A DNA stretch of 64,000 bases from CATQHB01 sp965262595. Its GTDB lineage: Bacteria > Chloroflexota > Dehalococcoidia > Lucifugimonadales > UBA3495. The stretch is from the NCBI GenBank assembly GCA_965262595.1, contig OZ253548.1:434001-498000 (forward strand). Direction: 5' to 3'. The translations under genes and the position numbers were made by a program. Of the stretch, positions 8,952 to 18,155 are shown piece by piece. The notes below the pieces were generated by a model. The model worked only from the letters and a program-made list of their open reading frames with translations, did not search any database and was not told the origin of the DNA. Numbering within the stretch: the stretch's first letter is position 1; each line of letters starts with the position of its first letter.

Positions 8952-9471
8952 AAATCGATCGTAAACGTAGCTGATCAACGTATGGCCTTCTTAAGCAACC
9001 CGGCGGAAGAGACCGAGGCCTTTGACCGGTGCACCTTCTACTCCCGGTTGGTTGACGCATGGCAAGTCTCAAGGCTGCCTTGAATGTTCAAGTCGCCTCT
9101 AATTCGTGACTGGTGGACGTAGAGGCTGGAGCAGATGTTTTAACAATTTGCCGGTGAGAATGACGAGAGGCGAACGAAGTTGGTCGATTTGCCGGTGTTG
9201 GCGTTGCGCCAATCTCCTATCCGGCACTCCAACGGAGGATATACTTATCGTAAAGTTAATCGAATTGCCTTAAGATAGTAACGCCTTACCTATTTCCGGT
9301 ACGGTGTTTTCCAGGCTGTTATAATAAATGAAAACTGGTTCGAGTCCGGCTTCTGAGCCGGCCTTGGGAACCGCACAAAATCCGTCAAAATGACTTCAAG
9401 AAACTAACCGGATTTCGCCGGCTAGGAAGTTAGAAAACCAAGAGCGTAGCAATATCGGGGAGGAACGCTTA
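8952..9471. other. Intergenic region with candidate extended -10 promoter
   Basis: No gene is visible in 520 bases. A TGTTATAAT sequence at 9317-9325 matches an extended -10 element (TGnTATAAT) about 150 bases before the PAC2 gene, with no clear -35. A ggttcgagtcc string at 9338 resembles a tRNA T-loop, but no tRNA fold surrounds it. Confidence 0.4.
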
Positions 9472-10431
9472 ATGGCAGATGAACTAGAGGAGCTATTAGT
9501 TCTCCATGAGAAACCCGCCGCCGAATATATGCTTGCCGGTTGGCGCCGACAGTGGTCCAACGGCGGAAGAATCTCGAGCGGTTTGCCGCGTTACTTAATC
9601 GATAAGTTGGGAGCGCGGAAGATTGGCCGTTTGGGTGACCAGGTTTCCACCCTATGTTATCCGTTCCAGGTTGCGGGAACCCACGATACTTTCCGTCCTT
9701 CCGCTGCCTTTAAGGACGGGCTGCCCGCTAGTCCAATGGAACGGGAGAACGATTTTTATGACGCCGGCAATGGGTTGATTATTTTCCTTGGCGAAGAACC
9801 CTGGAGCCGTATTGACCTGTATGGCGCCGGGTTCTTTCAGGCAGTAAAGGAATTGGGTATTAAGCAGACGGTTGCGGTTGAGGGTGTCAACGGCCCGGCT
9901 CCTCCGGAGTTGGAACGGAGAATTAACTGCGTCTATAGTCGCCCTGAGATGAAGGATATGCTGGAACGATACGGTCTGATAATGTCCAGCCGGGGTATGG
10001 AAGGAAGGCGCGGGCCTACTATCGGAATGGCGATGGTATCCCTGGCCCACTTTGAGTACCCGGACGTGGAAATGTTCCGACTGGGCGCTATGGCTCCGAT
10101 GTATCCCTTTGTAGTCTCCAACAACGAGCAAATGGGCATCTTCCGCGACCATCGCTCCTTCTATGACATCATGCGCCGCCTCAAGTCCTTGTTCAAGCTG
10201 GACATAGACTTGAGCGAATTGCAGTCCCTGGGGGAGACCGAATCTCGGGAATTGCAGTCTAACTTGGACCGTATCGGCGAAAATAACGCCGAGGCCAAGC
10301 GCATCATTGAACAGGTCCGGTCGGACTACAACGTCGTTCCTTACGTGGAGCCGGTGGACCTGGACCCGGCGCTGGACCGGACACTGGAGGACATTTTGCA
10401 GAATATGTTAGACCGGCCTGATACCCAGTAA
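9472..10431 (+). CDS. PAC2-family protein
   Basis: PAC2 (PF09754) proteins are related to proteasome assembly chaperone 2; in bacteria their role is mostly unknown, and the fold is purine nucleoside phosphorylase-like. Supporting features are LIIFLGEEPW, GAGFFQAVKELGI, RGMEGRRGPTIGMAMVSLAH (the small-residue segment after the central strand) and a C-terminal helical tail of about 80 residues with repeated acidic pairs. 319 aa is normal. The ATG at 9472 has GGGGAGG upstream. It is monocistronic, ending in a hairpin at 10486. Nothing in the window is a proteasome gene, so chaperone activity cannot be inferred. Confidence 0.75.
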   Translation: MADELEELLVLHEKPAAEYMLAGWRRQWSNGGRISSGLPRYLIDKLGARKIGRLGDQVSTLCYPFQVAGTHDTFRPSAAFKDGLPASPMERENDFYDAGNGLIIFLGEEPWSRIDLYGAGFFQAVKELGIKQTVAVEGVNGPAPPELERRINCVYSRPEMKDMLERYGLIMSSRGMEGRRGPTIGMAMVSLAHFEYPDVEMFRLGAMAPMYPFVVSNNEQMGIFRDHRSFYDIMRRLKSLFKLDIDLSELQSLGETESRELQSNLDRIGENNAEAKRIIEQVRSDYNVVPYVEPVDLDPALDRTLEDILQNMLDRPDTQ

Positions 10432-10485
10432 CCAACTACACAAGCCCATTTCGCAAGTATATTTCCCAAGAATCAGTCCATAAAG

Positions 10486-10512
10486 AGGGGACACTAACCG
10501 ATAGTGTCCCCT
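10486..10512 (+). terminator. Hairpin after PAC2 gene
   Basis: An 11-bp perfect stem (10486-10496 with 10502-10512, aggggacacta paired with tagtgtcccct) has a 5-base loop and lies 55 bases after the PAC2 stop. Only a weak U-tract follows, so it may be a partial terminator or transcript-end stabiliser. Confidence 0.45.
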
Positions 10513-10804
10513 TGCGGTGTCACCTTTATTGAAAGTTGAACTGTCGGCCATCGCCGTGGTGGACTAGTGGGACTTGGGGCCGGACCTTGCGGATTCGGCG
10601 CATTTTTGCCGGTGCCGGAGCGGTCAGCCGGTCGCCTGAAATTACGAATGGCTGAATTGACAGCTACAATAACTGTAGATAGAATCAATCTAACCTGAAT
10701 AAACTGGTCAAATTGGTCAGACCCTTCTTAATTTACACCGGTTTGCGTAATTCAATTTTTCACTTGAGCGCAATTCAATTTTTCAGAATGCAGGAGGCAA
10801 TAGT
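10513..10804. promoter_or_regulatory. Upstream region of the bicupin gene with paired 14-bp direct repeats
   Basis: No gene is seen between the hairpin and 10805. Two exact copies of aattcaatttttca lie at 10749-10762 and 10772-10785, 23 bases apart centre to centre. This spacing of about two helical turns would suit a regulator dimer pair. The second copy ends 19 bases before the start codon and next to the Shine-Dalgarno (AGGAGG), so a bound protein would block initiation. The operator role is inferred. Confidence 0.4.
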
Positions 10805-11884
10805 ATGACTTTGCTGGGAAGAGTTAGTCCCGAGGAAGAGGAACGCTTTTATCAGAGTACCGAGGAAGCGGGGTTGCGGGCGGCCTGGATGGGCCGATCC
10901 CTGGAGCGCAAGCCCAAAGTAGTCCCCTTTGCCTGGCGCTGGAACGATGCCAAGCCATTGGTCTTGCGAAGCGGCGAAATCGTGACGCCGGACCGGGACG
11001 TGGAGCGAAGGGTATTGAGGCTGGCCAATCCCGGCCTGGACCACGGTACGACGCATACTATTTCGGCAGCCCTGCAACTCTTGCTCCCCGGGGAAAATGC
11101 TCCGGCGCACCGTCACACCCCCACTGCCATCCGCTGGGTACTGCAAGGACAGGGCGCCTACACCACGGTGGAGGGCGACAAATGCTACATGGAGCCGGGC
11201 GATTTGGTGCTGACTCCTTCCTGGACCTGGCATGACCACAACAATGAAGGGAATGAACCGATGATCTGGATGGACGGGCTGGATACTCCCCTGGTGAATA
11301 ATCTGGAAGCTACTTTTTACGAGCAGTTCCCCGAAGACCAACAGCCCATCGTCGGCGTCGGCGAGTCGGAGCGCAGGTACGCTTCCGGCGCCCTGCGACC
11401 GGCTTGGGAATCCGCCAATACGCCCTATTCCCCTTTGTGGCATTACAAATGGGAACGGACTCACGAGGCCCTGCACAATTTGGCCGAGATTGACTCAAGC
11501 CCCTTCGATGACGTGGCGATGGAGTTTTCGGACCCCTCAACCGGCGGGCCCGTATTGCGCTCGATGGCCTGCTGGATCCAGTTGCTTCGACCCGGTGTCC
11601 ACACCAGGGCACACCGGCACACCAGCAGCGCGGTTTACCAGGTTTTCCGGGGCCGGGGCCACAGCGTAATCAACGGCCAGCGCTTCGATTGGGGCGAAGG
11701 CGATTTCCTGGTGGTGCCCTCCTGGGCCTGGCATGAACACGCCAACGACACTGACGACGAAGCTATCCTGTTCTCCATTCAGGACATCCCGGTAATGAAG
11801 TCCCTGGCTTTATATCGGGAAGAGCCTTATGCCGAAAATGCCGGCCGCCAGCCGGTTACCGGCACCTTCGCCGGTAAAGAGTAG
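10805..11884 (+). CDS. Cupin dioxygenase of the gentisate / 1-hydroxy-2-naphthoate 1,2-dioxygenase type
   Basis: Two cupin domains are visible, as in gentisate 1,2-dioxygenase, which opens dihydroxylated aromatic acids with Fe(II) and O2. The N-terminal cupin has APAHRHTPTAIRWVLQGQGA (about residues 99-118) and later PSWTWHDH; the C-terminal cupin has THTRAHRHTS-type sequence (HTRAHRHTSSAVYQVFRGRG) and PSWAWHEHAND. The His-x-His pairs and the late His are the iron ligands. 359 aa matches the family. Start ATG at 10805 with GGAGG. A strong bidirectional terminator follows. The ring-cleaving role agrees with LigB, CMD and RraA homologues nearby; the actual substrate could be gentisate, salicylate or a naphthoate. 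Confidence 0.85.
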   Translation: MTLLGRVSPEEEERFYQSTEEAGLRAAWMGRSLERKPKVVPFAWRWNDAKPLVLRSGEIVTPDRDVERRVLRLANPGLDHGTTHTISAALQLLLPGENAPAHRHTPTAIRWVLQGQGAYTTVEGDKCYMEPGDLVLTPSWTWHDHNNEGNEPMIWMDGLDTPLVNNLEATFYEQFPEDQQPIVGVGESERRYASGALRPAWESANTPYSPLWHYKWERTHEALHNLAEIDSSPFDDVAMEFSDPSTGGPVLRSMACWIQLLRPGVHTRAHRHTSSAVYQVFRGRGHSVINGQRFDWGEGDFLVVPSWAWHEHANDTDDEAILFSIQDIPVMKSLALYREEPYAENAGRQPVTGTFAGKE

Positions 11885-11960
11885 TCCCGGCGAATGCCGG
11901 GTTGGCTGCCCAGCAGGAACACCCGGCTAAACGATTTGTAGCTAACAACCAAAAGCCCAA

Positions 11961-11996
11961 AAACCGACCCGCTTCCTGGTGGAAGCGGGTCGGTTT
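11961..11996. terminator. Bidirectional rho-independent terminator between convergent dioxygenase genes
   Basis: A perfect 16-bp stem (11961-11976 with 11981-11996) has a TGGT loop. A-runs before and T-runs after make it functional on both strands. It lies between the plus-strand bicupin and the minus-strand LigB-type gene. Confidence 0.85.
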
Positions 11997-12063
11997 CATT
12001 ATTGCCATTATCAACGGGGATGACTACAGAATTGCCCGAGTATAGTCGGGATTTAGCCTGGAA

Positions 12064-13113
12064 TTAGGGCTTGAACAAGGCCACGCACTTGTTGGAGTTG
12101 AAGATGTAGGATTCTACGTAGTCAATAATTTCCGGCTTGTGGCCCAATTCCTGCATCGCTCCGGCGACACACATCCAGTTCAGCAGTTCCTGTTGACCGG
12201 CGTCCTCAATCTGGTCGGTGGAAATCCGGCTCCACGCAGCATAATCCCCGTCGCGCAGCTCTTCAAACCGGGCGCGGTCTGAGGCAACGTCCGGGTAGAG
12301 CAGGTGATTCTTCTCGGTCAGGAAGGCGTGGGACCAACTGGAAGAGCCGATTAGGGCAACCCGGTAGGGGCTATCCTTCAAAACGCGGGCTACCGCTGCC
12401 CCCACTTCCATGCACCGCTTGGGTGAAGGGCCGGGAGGATCAAGCTCCTCCTCGTACTGGACCGCACCGCCTCGGTTGCGCACTACCTTGCTGCCGTAAC
12501 AGTTGACCAGGAAGGGCACTACCGGATAGTCAAAACCCTTTCGGTCGTAATCCAGATAAAGCAGGGTGTTAAGGATGGCGTGGCCCAGCCCACCCTTTTC
12601 GTGCAGCGGTTTATAGGCGTAGGACATATCGATTCCCTGTTCCAGCAGGCCCCGGACCAGGCTGCGAGCCGCCTTCTTGTTTCCGGCGTATCTGAAGGTC
12701 TTGTCCGCCGGTTCGTCCCAAACGTTGATGCGGGCGCTGCCGCTGCTGGTCATAAAGGGCTGGCACTCCATTTCGTCATAGGCCATTACACAGAAAGGGG
12801 GAATGATGTCTTCCTTAAAATTCTCATACTGGTCGTCGCCCCAGATAAGAACAAAGTCCGGCTGGAAGGCGTCAATTTCCTCCCGGAGTATGCGGAACCC
12901 GTTGACCAGCCGCTCCCTGGCCTTTTTAGCCGAGGACAATCCTTCGTCCTCGCCATACTCGATACGCATCGGCTCGGGCCAGTTGGTGGGAATCTTCAGT
13001 TCCGGCGGGAGATGCGGGTTGCGCAGGCTGCGGGTAATTGAGAAGTCCATTTCCTCGTCGGGTTTGATGAGCGAAGGGGAATGGGTCAGGCCAACTCCAA
13101 GTATCTCTGCCAT
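12064..13113 (-). CDS. Class III extradiol ring-cleavage dioxygenase homologue (LigB/DODA fold)
   Basis: LigB-type enzymes cleave catechols such as protocatechuate next to the diol using Fe(II). The N-terminus MAEILGVGLTHSPSL carries the first expected metal His. The core has FVLIWGDDQYENF where classical LigB has the second His ligand, so Gln replaces His here; this GDDQ form is known to me from many annotated subunit B homologues of unclear activity. Later features are GGLGHAILNTLL and ALIGSSSWSHAFL. About 349 aa. A TTG five codons earlier is possible, but GGGAGG lies 8 bases before the ATG at 13113. A role in ring cleavage fits the neighbourhood, but the ligand change leaves activity uncertain. 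Confidence 0.75.
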   Translation of the reverse strand: MAEILGVGLTHSPSLIKPDEEMDFSITRSLRNPHLPPELKIPTNWPEPMRIEYGEDEGLSSAKKARERLVNGFRILREEIDAFQPDFVLIWGDDQYENFKEDIIPPFCVMAYDEMECQPFMTSSGSARINVWDEPADKTFRYAGNKKAARSLVRGLLEQGIDMSYAYKPLHEKGGLGHAILNTLLYLDYDRKGFDYPVVPFLVNCYGSKVVRNRGGAVQYEEELDPPGPSPKRCMEVGAAVARVLKDSPYRVALIGSSSWSHAFLTEKNHLLYPDVASDRARFEELRDGDYAAWSRISTDQIEDAGQQELLNWMCVAGAMQELGHKPEIIDYVESYIFNSNKCVALFKP

Positions 13114-13539
13114 TTCTCTGCCTCCCAAAAACGAAATTATCCGGTTCTTCAGTTACCGTATTCCATCGCCAAGTGACGCCGATTGGCGTACCGAGCGACA
13201 GCCCGGAAACGAACTGTTTAGTGCGTCCAACTATAACGGTTTATCGGGCAAATTGGTAGTCAGACGGTCGGTTTCGGCCAAAAGAGGACATAGCTGAATC
13301 GAACGCCTTCTAATAGCGCCCTGATGGGTTAGGAAACTGACCTATATATTGCCCCCTTGTCAACGGCTTGGGCCAAGGGTATTATCCGGTACAGAAATTG
13401 CCCCGTTAGATACAAGCCCGAAAGTTAACTCCGTCCCATTCCTTCTCACTCCTTGTAGATATTGCAGCCTGGCCGGGAGGGTCCCCGGAGCACATGACCG
13501 GAATGAATTGAGCTAGTAAACGGTAAAGGAGGCTGGATA
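13114..13539. other. Divergent intergenic region, no gene seen
   Basis: About 426 bases between the minus-strand LigB homologue and the plus-strand ThDP enzyme. Promoters for both are expected, but I see no clear -35/-10 pair, hairpin or coding frame with family features. A strong AAAGGAGG site sits just before the ThDP gene start. Confidence 0.5.
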
Positions 13540-15216
13540 ATGCCAAGAATGACCGGCGCCCAATTTTTGGTGGAAACGATGCAGGCGTATGGGGTGACTC
13601 ACTCCTTCTATATGCCGATGATCGTTACCCGCGCACTGGTAGAAATGGAAAAAGCAGGTATCGCTCGTATTATGTGCCACAGCGAGAAGGCTGCAGCTTA
13701 CATGGCCGACGGTTACGCTCGCGCCGCGCATCGGCCGGCAGTGTGTATGGCTCAGAATGTAGGGGCGGCAAATTTGGCTGCCGGACTACAAGACCCATAC
13801 CTGGGTGGTTCTCCGGTCATTGCCCTTACCGGCCGGGGTACGCCCACCCAACAGAACCGCAACTACTATCAGGAAATTGACCACGTCCAGCCTTTCAACG
13901 CCGTAACCAAGTTCAACGCCCTGGTGGACGGTGCAGAACAACTGCCCAGCCTGTTGCGTCAAGCCTTCCGGGAGGCCACTTCCGGTGCGCCCGGACCGGC
14001 GCATCTGGACCTTCAAGGCTCGACGGGCGGCGCGATAATTGACGCCGAGGCAGATCTGGACGTAATCGTGGAGACGCCATTTACCCACGTTCCGCCCTTC
14101 CGTGGCGAGCCGGAAACCGAAATGGTGCGGGAAGCAGTTCGGGCATTATCCGAAGCCCGGCGCCCGGTAATCGTGGCCGGTGGGGGAGTCGTTTCATCCC
14201 AGGCACAGCGGGAAGTTGTGGAGTTGGCCGAGTTGCTGTCCATTCCGGTAGCCACGTCTCTGAACGCCAAAGGGACGATAGCCGACAATCACCCCCTGTC
14301 GGTAGGCGTCTGCGGTACCTATTCCCGCTGGTGCGCCAACCGGGTGGTGGCCGAAGCCGACCTGGTATTCTTTGTTGGCAGCCACACCGGAAGTCAGGTA
14401 ACCACCGAGTGGCAAATTCCCAGGCCGGGTACTCCGGTAATCCAACTGGATATTGACCCCAGGGAACTGGGCCGCAGCTATCCGATTCAGGTAGGACTTC
14501 AGGGGGACGCCCGCGCATCCCTGCAAAAATTGATCCAGTCACTGGAACCCCTGGGCCCCCGCACCGAATGGGTGAACCGTGCCCAGCAACTAGTCCAGGA
14601 ATGGCGGGAAGAAGTAGCGCCCCTGGCCAATTCCGATGCCGTGCCGATGCGCCCCGAGCGTCTCTGCAAGGAAATCACCGACTTTTTGCCGGACAACGGG
14701 ATGCTGGTATCCGACACCGGGCATTCCGGCATCTGGACTGGAACAATGGTGGACTTAAACCACCCCAATCAACGATTTCTCCGGTGCGCCGGTTCTCTGG
14801 GCTGGGCCTTTCCGGCGGCGTTGGGCGCCAAGTGCGCCGACCCCGACCGTACGGTGGTATGTTTTACCGGCGATGGCGGTTTCTGGTATCACTTGAGTGA
14901 AGTGGAAACGGCGGTGCGCTACGGCATTAACACCGTTACCGTGGTTAACAATAACCACTCGTTGAACCAGGAAAAGCGGGGCAATGAACGGGCCTACGAA
15001 AGCGTGGGATTCACCGGCAACTCGGACGAGTTGTGGGTATTTCCCGACACTAATTTTGCCAAGCTGGCCGAGGATATGGGCGGCTTTGGCATCCGGGTAG
15101 AAGACCCTGCTGACCTGCAAGATGCAATGGCCCAGGCTGCCGCCTCGGGCAAGCCGGCCATAGTTGACGTAGTAACCGACGTCGAGGGAATTGCCCCTCG
15201 AGCCTGGGTCAGCTAA
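13540..15216 (+). CDS. Thiamine diphosphate-dependent enzyme, acetolactate synthase-like (558 aa)
   Basis: This is a second non-biosynthetic ALS-family enzyme. The catalytic Glu is in CHSEKAAAYMADGYARAA (about residues 46-63), the central domain has VIQLDIDPRELGRSY, and the ThDP/Mg site is GDGGFWYHLSEVETAV followed by NNNHSLNQEKRG. Compared with IlvB the N-terminal loop reads YMPMIVTR instead of FGLPGG, so the substrate pocket differs. It ends about 390 bases before the MaoC-CaiB cluster on the same strand, which suggests use with CoA-ester metabolism (an oxalyl-CoA/2-hydroxyacyl-CoA lyase-like role is possible, not shown). Start ATG with AAAGGAGG. Confidence 0.83.
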   Translation: MPRMTGAQFLVETMQAYGVTHSFYMPMIVTRALVEMEKAGIARIMCHSEKAAAYMADGYARAAHRPAVCMAQNVGAANLAAGLQDPYLGGSPVIALTGRGTPTQQNRNYYQEIDHVQPFNAVTKFNALVDGAEQLPSLLRQAFREATSGAPGPAHLDLQGSTGGAIIDAEADLDVIVETPFTHVPPFRGEPETEMVREAVRALSEARRPVIVAGGGVVSSQAQREVVELAELLSIPVATSLNAKGTIADNHPLSVGVCGTYSRWCANRVVAEADLVFFVGSHTGSQVTTEWQIPRPGTPVIQLDIDPRELGRSYPIQVGLQGDARASLQKLIQSLEPLGPRTEWVNRAQQLVQEWREEVAPLANSDAVPMRPERLCKEITDFLPDNGMLVSDTGHSGIWTGTMVDLNHPNQRFLRCAGSLGWAFPAALGAKCADPDRTVVCFTGDGGFWYHLSEVETAVRYGINTVTVVNNNHSLNQEKRGNERAYESVGFTGNSDELWVFPDTNFAKLAEDMGGFGIRVEDPADLQDAMAQAAASGKPAIVDVVTDVEGIAPRAWVS

Positions 15217-15605
15217 ACCTTTCAAGCAGAGCCGACGCCTAACCGGGATCATTTGCGAAAGATAGGATTCTGGCGGCGGCGGCGTTCCTTTTGGTGCTGC
15301 GTAGCCGGTTAAGGCCTCGCCTCGCACTTCTGCTCTCTGGGGCGGTCGTCGGGTGGCGTTTAACTCCACCGTTGGCGGGACTATCGGCGTCCAGCCTGGA
15401 GACAAATACACTGACGCCGCCAAGGTAAGGCGTATGCCGCACGGCTGTGACACCGATATTGGCTTACCGACACTTCCCCCGGCGCTCTGAGGCCGGGCGC
15501 CTGTTGCAACACTGCACCAAGAACCTGCTGCCCTGGAGGAATTAATCACCATGCCTCGTTCCGTTCAGATCCTGATGGGAGCCGGTGAAACCGGATAGGC
15601 GAAAC
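15217..15605. other. Intergenic region, no gene seen
   Basis: 389 bases between two plus-strand catabolic genes. Open frames on the minus strand here are shadows without family features. No terminator-type hairpin was found, so read-through from the ThDP gene into the MaoC-CaiB genes is possible. Confidence 0.45.
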
Positions 15606-16721
15606 ATGACAGAAAGCCTGATAACCGACGACGTTCGCGCCCTGATTGGGTCGGAAACTCCTCCGGAACGGAACCGATTCCCGATTAGCGAGGAAATGGC
15701 CTTTGATGTGGCGGACGCTATAGAGGACGCTAATCCCCTTTACCGTGACGCCGAATATGCCCGCCGATCCCGGTTTGCCGGAATTGTCTGTCCTCCCCTG
15801 GCCACCTGGAAGGATATCGGCCCGCCTATCGGGTATTTTGGGGCCGGCCAGGAATCCCATTTTCAGGTGCCGCTGCCCTTCAACAGCTATGGGCTAAACG
15901 GGGGCAGCGACTGGCAGTTCCTGCGCCCGGCTTACGTGGGAGCCTGGATTACCCGCCGGTTTCGCGTCCTGGATATTTTTGAAAAACCGGGGCGTTCCGG
16001 AATGCTGGTCTTCATAGTACGGCAGGAGACCCAAACCAATGAGCTGGGCCAAGTTATCAGTTTAGCCAAACGGGTCAGCATCCATCGCAGCCTGCCGGAC
16101 CAGCCGCAGATGCAGTCTCCATCTCAGCCTTCCGAGTCCGGGGCGCCAGAGTCCGTTGCGTCCGGGTCTGGCGCGGAGCCTCAGCTGCGAACGGTTCCGG
16201 TGGCTCCCCCCGCCGCAGATACCGTTTTGGAAAAGCCTCAGGCGAAGCTGACTCAACAGCGGTACTTTGAGGATGTTGTAGTTGGAGCTGAACTTCCTCC
16301 GGTGGTAAAGGGCCCGATGACTACTACTCATCTGGTACGCTGGGCGGCGGCCAACGGAAATTACGCCCGGATTCACTGGGATTTGCCTTTTGCCCAACTC
16401 CAGCAGGGTCTGCCCAATGTGGTAGTCAACGGCTCACTCAAAAATCAATACCTGGGCCAACTGCTGATTGACTTCGCCGGGGAAGAAGGTTGGTTCAAAC
16501 GCTTTTATGTACAGCATCGGGGCATGGACTTTCCCGGTGACGTTCTTACTTCCAGCGGTACGGTTACCGGCAAGCGGGAGCAGGCTGGTTACGGGTTGGT
16601 GGATTGCGCGGTGGCGCTTCGTAATAGCCGTGGCGAGCAAACCGCGGCAGGACAGGCAACGGTAGTTTTTCCCAAGCGAGGCCAAAACCTGCCGCTTATC
16701 TGGGACGAGGAACCCTGGTAG
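15606..16721 (+). CDS. Double-hotdog MaoC-like acyl-CoA hydratase/dehydratase
   Basis: The protein has an N-terminal FAS1-type dehydratase hotdog (about residues 1-150, with NPLYRDAEYARRSRFAGIV) and a C-terminal MaoC hotdog (about 215-370). They are joined by a low-complexity Ser/Pro/Ala linker (about 155-205). In the C-terminal domain the usual G-D-x-N-P-x-H hydratase motif reads GNYARIHWD: the His remains but Asp is Asn. Family members add or remove water across enoyl-CoA double bonds. The gene ends 2 bases before the CaiB gene, a tight operon. A GTG at 15585 is an alternative start. With CaiB CoA-transferases it likely acts on a CoA-activated organic acid, as mesaconyl-CoA hydratases do (inference). 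Confidence 0.8.
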   Translation: MTESLITDDVRALIGSETPPERNRFPISEEMAFDVADAIEDANPLYRDAEYARRSRFAGIVCPPLATWKDIGPPIGYFGAGQESHFQVPLPFNSYGLNGGSDWQFLRPAYVGAWITRRFRVLDIFEKPGRSGMLVFIVRQETQTNELGQVISLAKRVSIHRSLPDQPQMQSPSQPSESGAPESVASGSGAEPQLRTVPVAPPAADTVLEKPQAKLTQQRYFEDVVVGAELPPVVKGPMTTTHLVRWAAANGNYARIHWDLPFAQLQQGLPNVVVNGSLKNQYLGQLLIDFAGEEGWFKRFYVQHRGMDFPGDVLTSSGTVTGKREQAGYGLVDCAVALRNSRGEQTAAGQATVVFPKRGQNLPLIWDEEPW

Positions 16722-16723
16722 CG

Positions 16724-17941
16724 ATGGTTCCGCCAACTACCGGTTTGCTGGAAGGGGTCCGAGTCCTGGAACTGGGCGGTCACATATCCGGTCCCTTTTG
16801 CTCCAAGCTGCTGGCTGATTACGGCGCGGAAGTTGTCAAGGTGGAACCGCCCGGCTTGGGTGACCCGGCCCGGCACCTTGGCCCCTTTGCCGGTGACGAC
16901 CCCCACTATGAAAAGAGCATCCCTTTCCTGTACCTGAACACCAACAAGCGGGCTATTACCCTGGACATTGAAACCGCTACGGGCCGAAAAATCCTGGAGA
17001 GGCTGCTTTGGGAATCGGACGTACTGGTTGAAAACTTCCTGCCCGCGGAATCGTCAGGCTTGGGACTGGAATTCGCGACCCTTGCCTCAATTAACCCGGC
17101 GTTGGTAGCGGTTTCCATTACTCCCTTCGGCCAGACCGGGCCTTACCGGGATTATGTGGCAACGGACATCGTAACTTTTGCTTTTAGCGGTCACCTTTAC
17201 CACTCCGGAGACTCGGACCGGGAGCCGCTGCGAAATGCCCTTAACCAGTCCTACTACGTTGCCGGCGTCAATGCCGCGACGGCGGCGGTGGCGGCCCTCT
17301 TCCAGCGACTGACTACCGGAGTGGGCCAACACGTTGACGTTTCGGCTATGGAATGTCTGGCCGCTCATTTGGTCCAGGCAGTGCCCTATTACAACTATAT
17401 GGGTGCGATTAAGGGGCGTCGGGCAGTGCGCGGCTCCGGGTTTGAGGAGTTGATGCCGGCCCGCGACGGCTATGTGGTGCCATCGGTGCAGGGGTCCCAA
17501 CCCTGGTCGGTGGTTGCCGATTTAATTGGTCTGGAGGAACTTAAGGACCCGAAGTTCGCCAGCGGTTCCGGGCGCATTGAACACGGTGAGGAGCTGAAAG
17601 ACCTGCTCATCAAGGGTCTGGCAGAGTGGGACCGCAAGCCTCTCTTTGAAGCCTCTGGGGAGCGTCGCCTGGTATTTGGAATGGCTCAAGATGCCGGAGA
17701 CCTTTACAATTGCCCCCACCTGCAGGAGCGGGATTTCTTTGTAGATGTTGACCATCCGGTAGCCGGCCCGGCTCTTTATCCCGGCCTGGGACCTTGCCTT
17801 TCCAACGGGCTTACCTATGAAGGGTTTGATGCCCCCCGTCCGGCCCCCCTTCTAGGCCAACACAATTCGGCAATTCTGGGTGACGAACTCGGCTTTAGCG
17901 CCGCCGATTTGGTCGCCTTGCGGAGCGCGGGAATAATTTAG
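16724..17941 (+). CDS. CaiB/BaiF family III CoA-transferase (first copy)
   Basis: Family III transferases move CoA between carboxylic acids through an aspartyl-CoA intermediate. The N-terminus VLELGGHISGPFCSKLLADY is the family signature. The catalytic Asp is in QHVDVSAMECLA (about residue 205). 405 aa, normal length. The start is 2 bases after the MaoC stop. The last codons and the TAG stop overlap the left target-site duplication of the transposon (taatttag at 17934-17941), so the insertion fell exactly at the gene end and left the protein intact. Before the insertion, the next CaiB gene started about 120 bases downstream. Confidence 0.9.
   Translation: MVPPTTGLLEGVRVLELGGHISGPFCSKLLADYGAEVVKVEPPGLGDPARHLGPFAGDDPHYEKSIPFLYLNTNKRAITLDIETATGRKILERLLWESDVLVENFLPAESSGLGLEFATLASINPALVAVSITPFGQTGPYRDYVATDIVTFAFSGHLYHSGDSDREPLRNALNQSYYVAGVNAATAAVAALFQRLTTGVGQHVDVSAMECLAAHLVQAVPYYNYMGAIKGRRAVRGSGFEELMPARDGYVVPSVQGSQPWSVVADLIGLEELKDPKFASGSGRIEHGEELKDLLIKGLAEWDRKPLFEASGERRLVFGMAQDAGDLYNCPHLQERDFFVDVDHPVAGPALYPGLGPCLSNGLTYEGFDAPRPAPLLGQHNSAILGDELGFSAADLVALRSAGII
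17934..17941. repeat. Left 8-bp target-site duplication
   Basis: The octamer taatttag directly precedes the GGG end of the left inverted repeat and is repeated exactly at 20989-20996. Its last three bases are the stop codon of the CaiB gene. IS1595-family elements are known to duplicate 8 bp. Confidence 0.93.
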
Positions 17942-17973
17942 GGGAATTATATACCTGTGTACCCACGCGGTAG

Positions 17974-18141
17974 CTAATCCGGCCTGTCCTGTCGGGTAAG
18001 GCCGGCCTCTTCCTCGAACCGCCACAGAGTCTTTGGCTTGGCCTGCAAGACTATCCGGGCCACTTCTTCCGGGGTAGCGTCTATGGGTTCCGGCAACTGG
18101 TACTTCACCGGCCTGCCCCTAGCCTTCTTTGGTCGTGGCAT
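17974..18141 (-). CDS. Small transposon passenger protein, 55 aa
   Basis: ATG at 18141 is preceded by a strong AAAGGAG site, and the frame runs 55 codons to a TAG. The sequence begins MPRPKKARGRPVKYQLPEPI and continues with a TPEEVARIV helix and a Trp-containing acidic end. The basic RGRPVK segment looks like an AT-hook-type DNA contact, and the rest like a short helical domain. It lies 14 bases after the methyltransferase stop and ends near the left terminal repeat. Function unknown; a role in transposition or in control of the methyltransferase is possible. Confidence 0.65.
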   Translation of the reverse strand: MPRPKKARGRPVKYQLPEPIDATPEEVARIVLQAKPKTLWRFEEEAGLTRQDRPD

Positions 18142-18155
18142 AATCTCTACTCCTT

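Noticed and set aside
9338..9348. ggttcgagtcc resembles a tRNA T-loop
   Set aside because: Only four of five T-stem pairs form, and there is no acceptor stem, D-arm or anticodon arm at the expected distances.
10494..10688. 64-aa minus-strand frame before the bicupin gene
   Set aside because: Overlaps the hairpin after the PAC2 gene, no ribosome site and no recognisable family.
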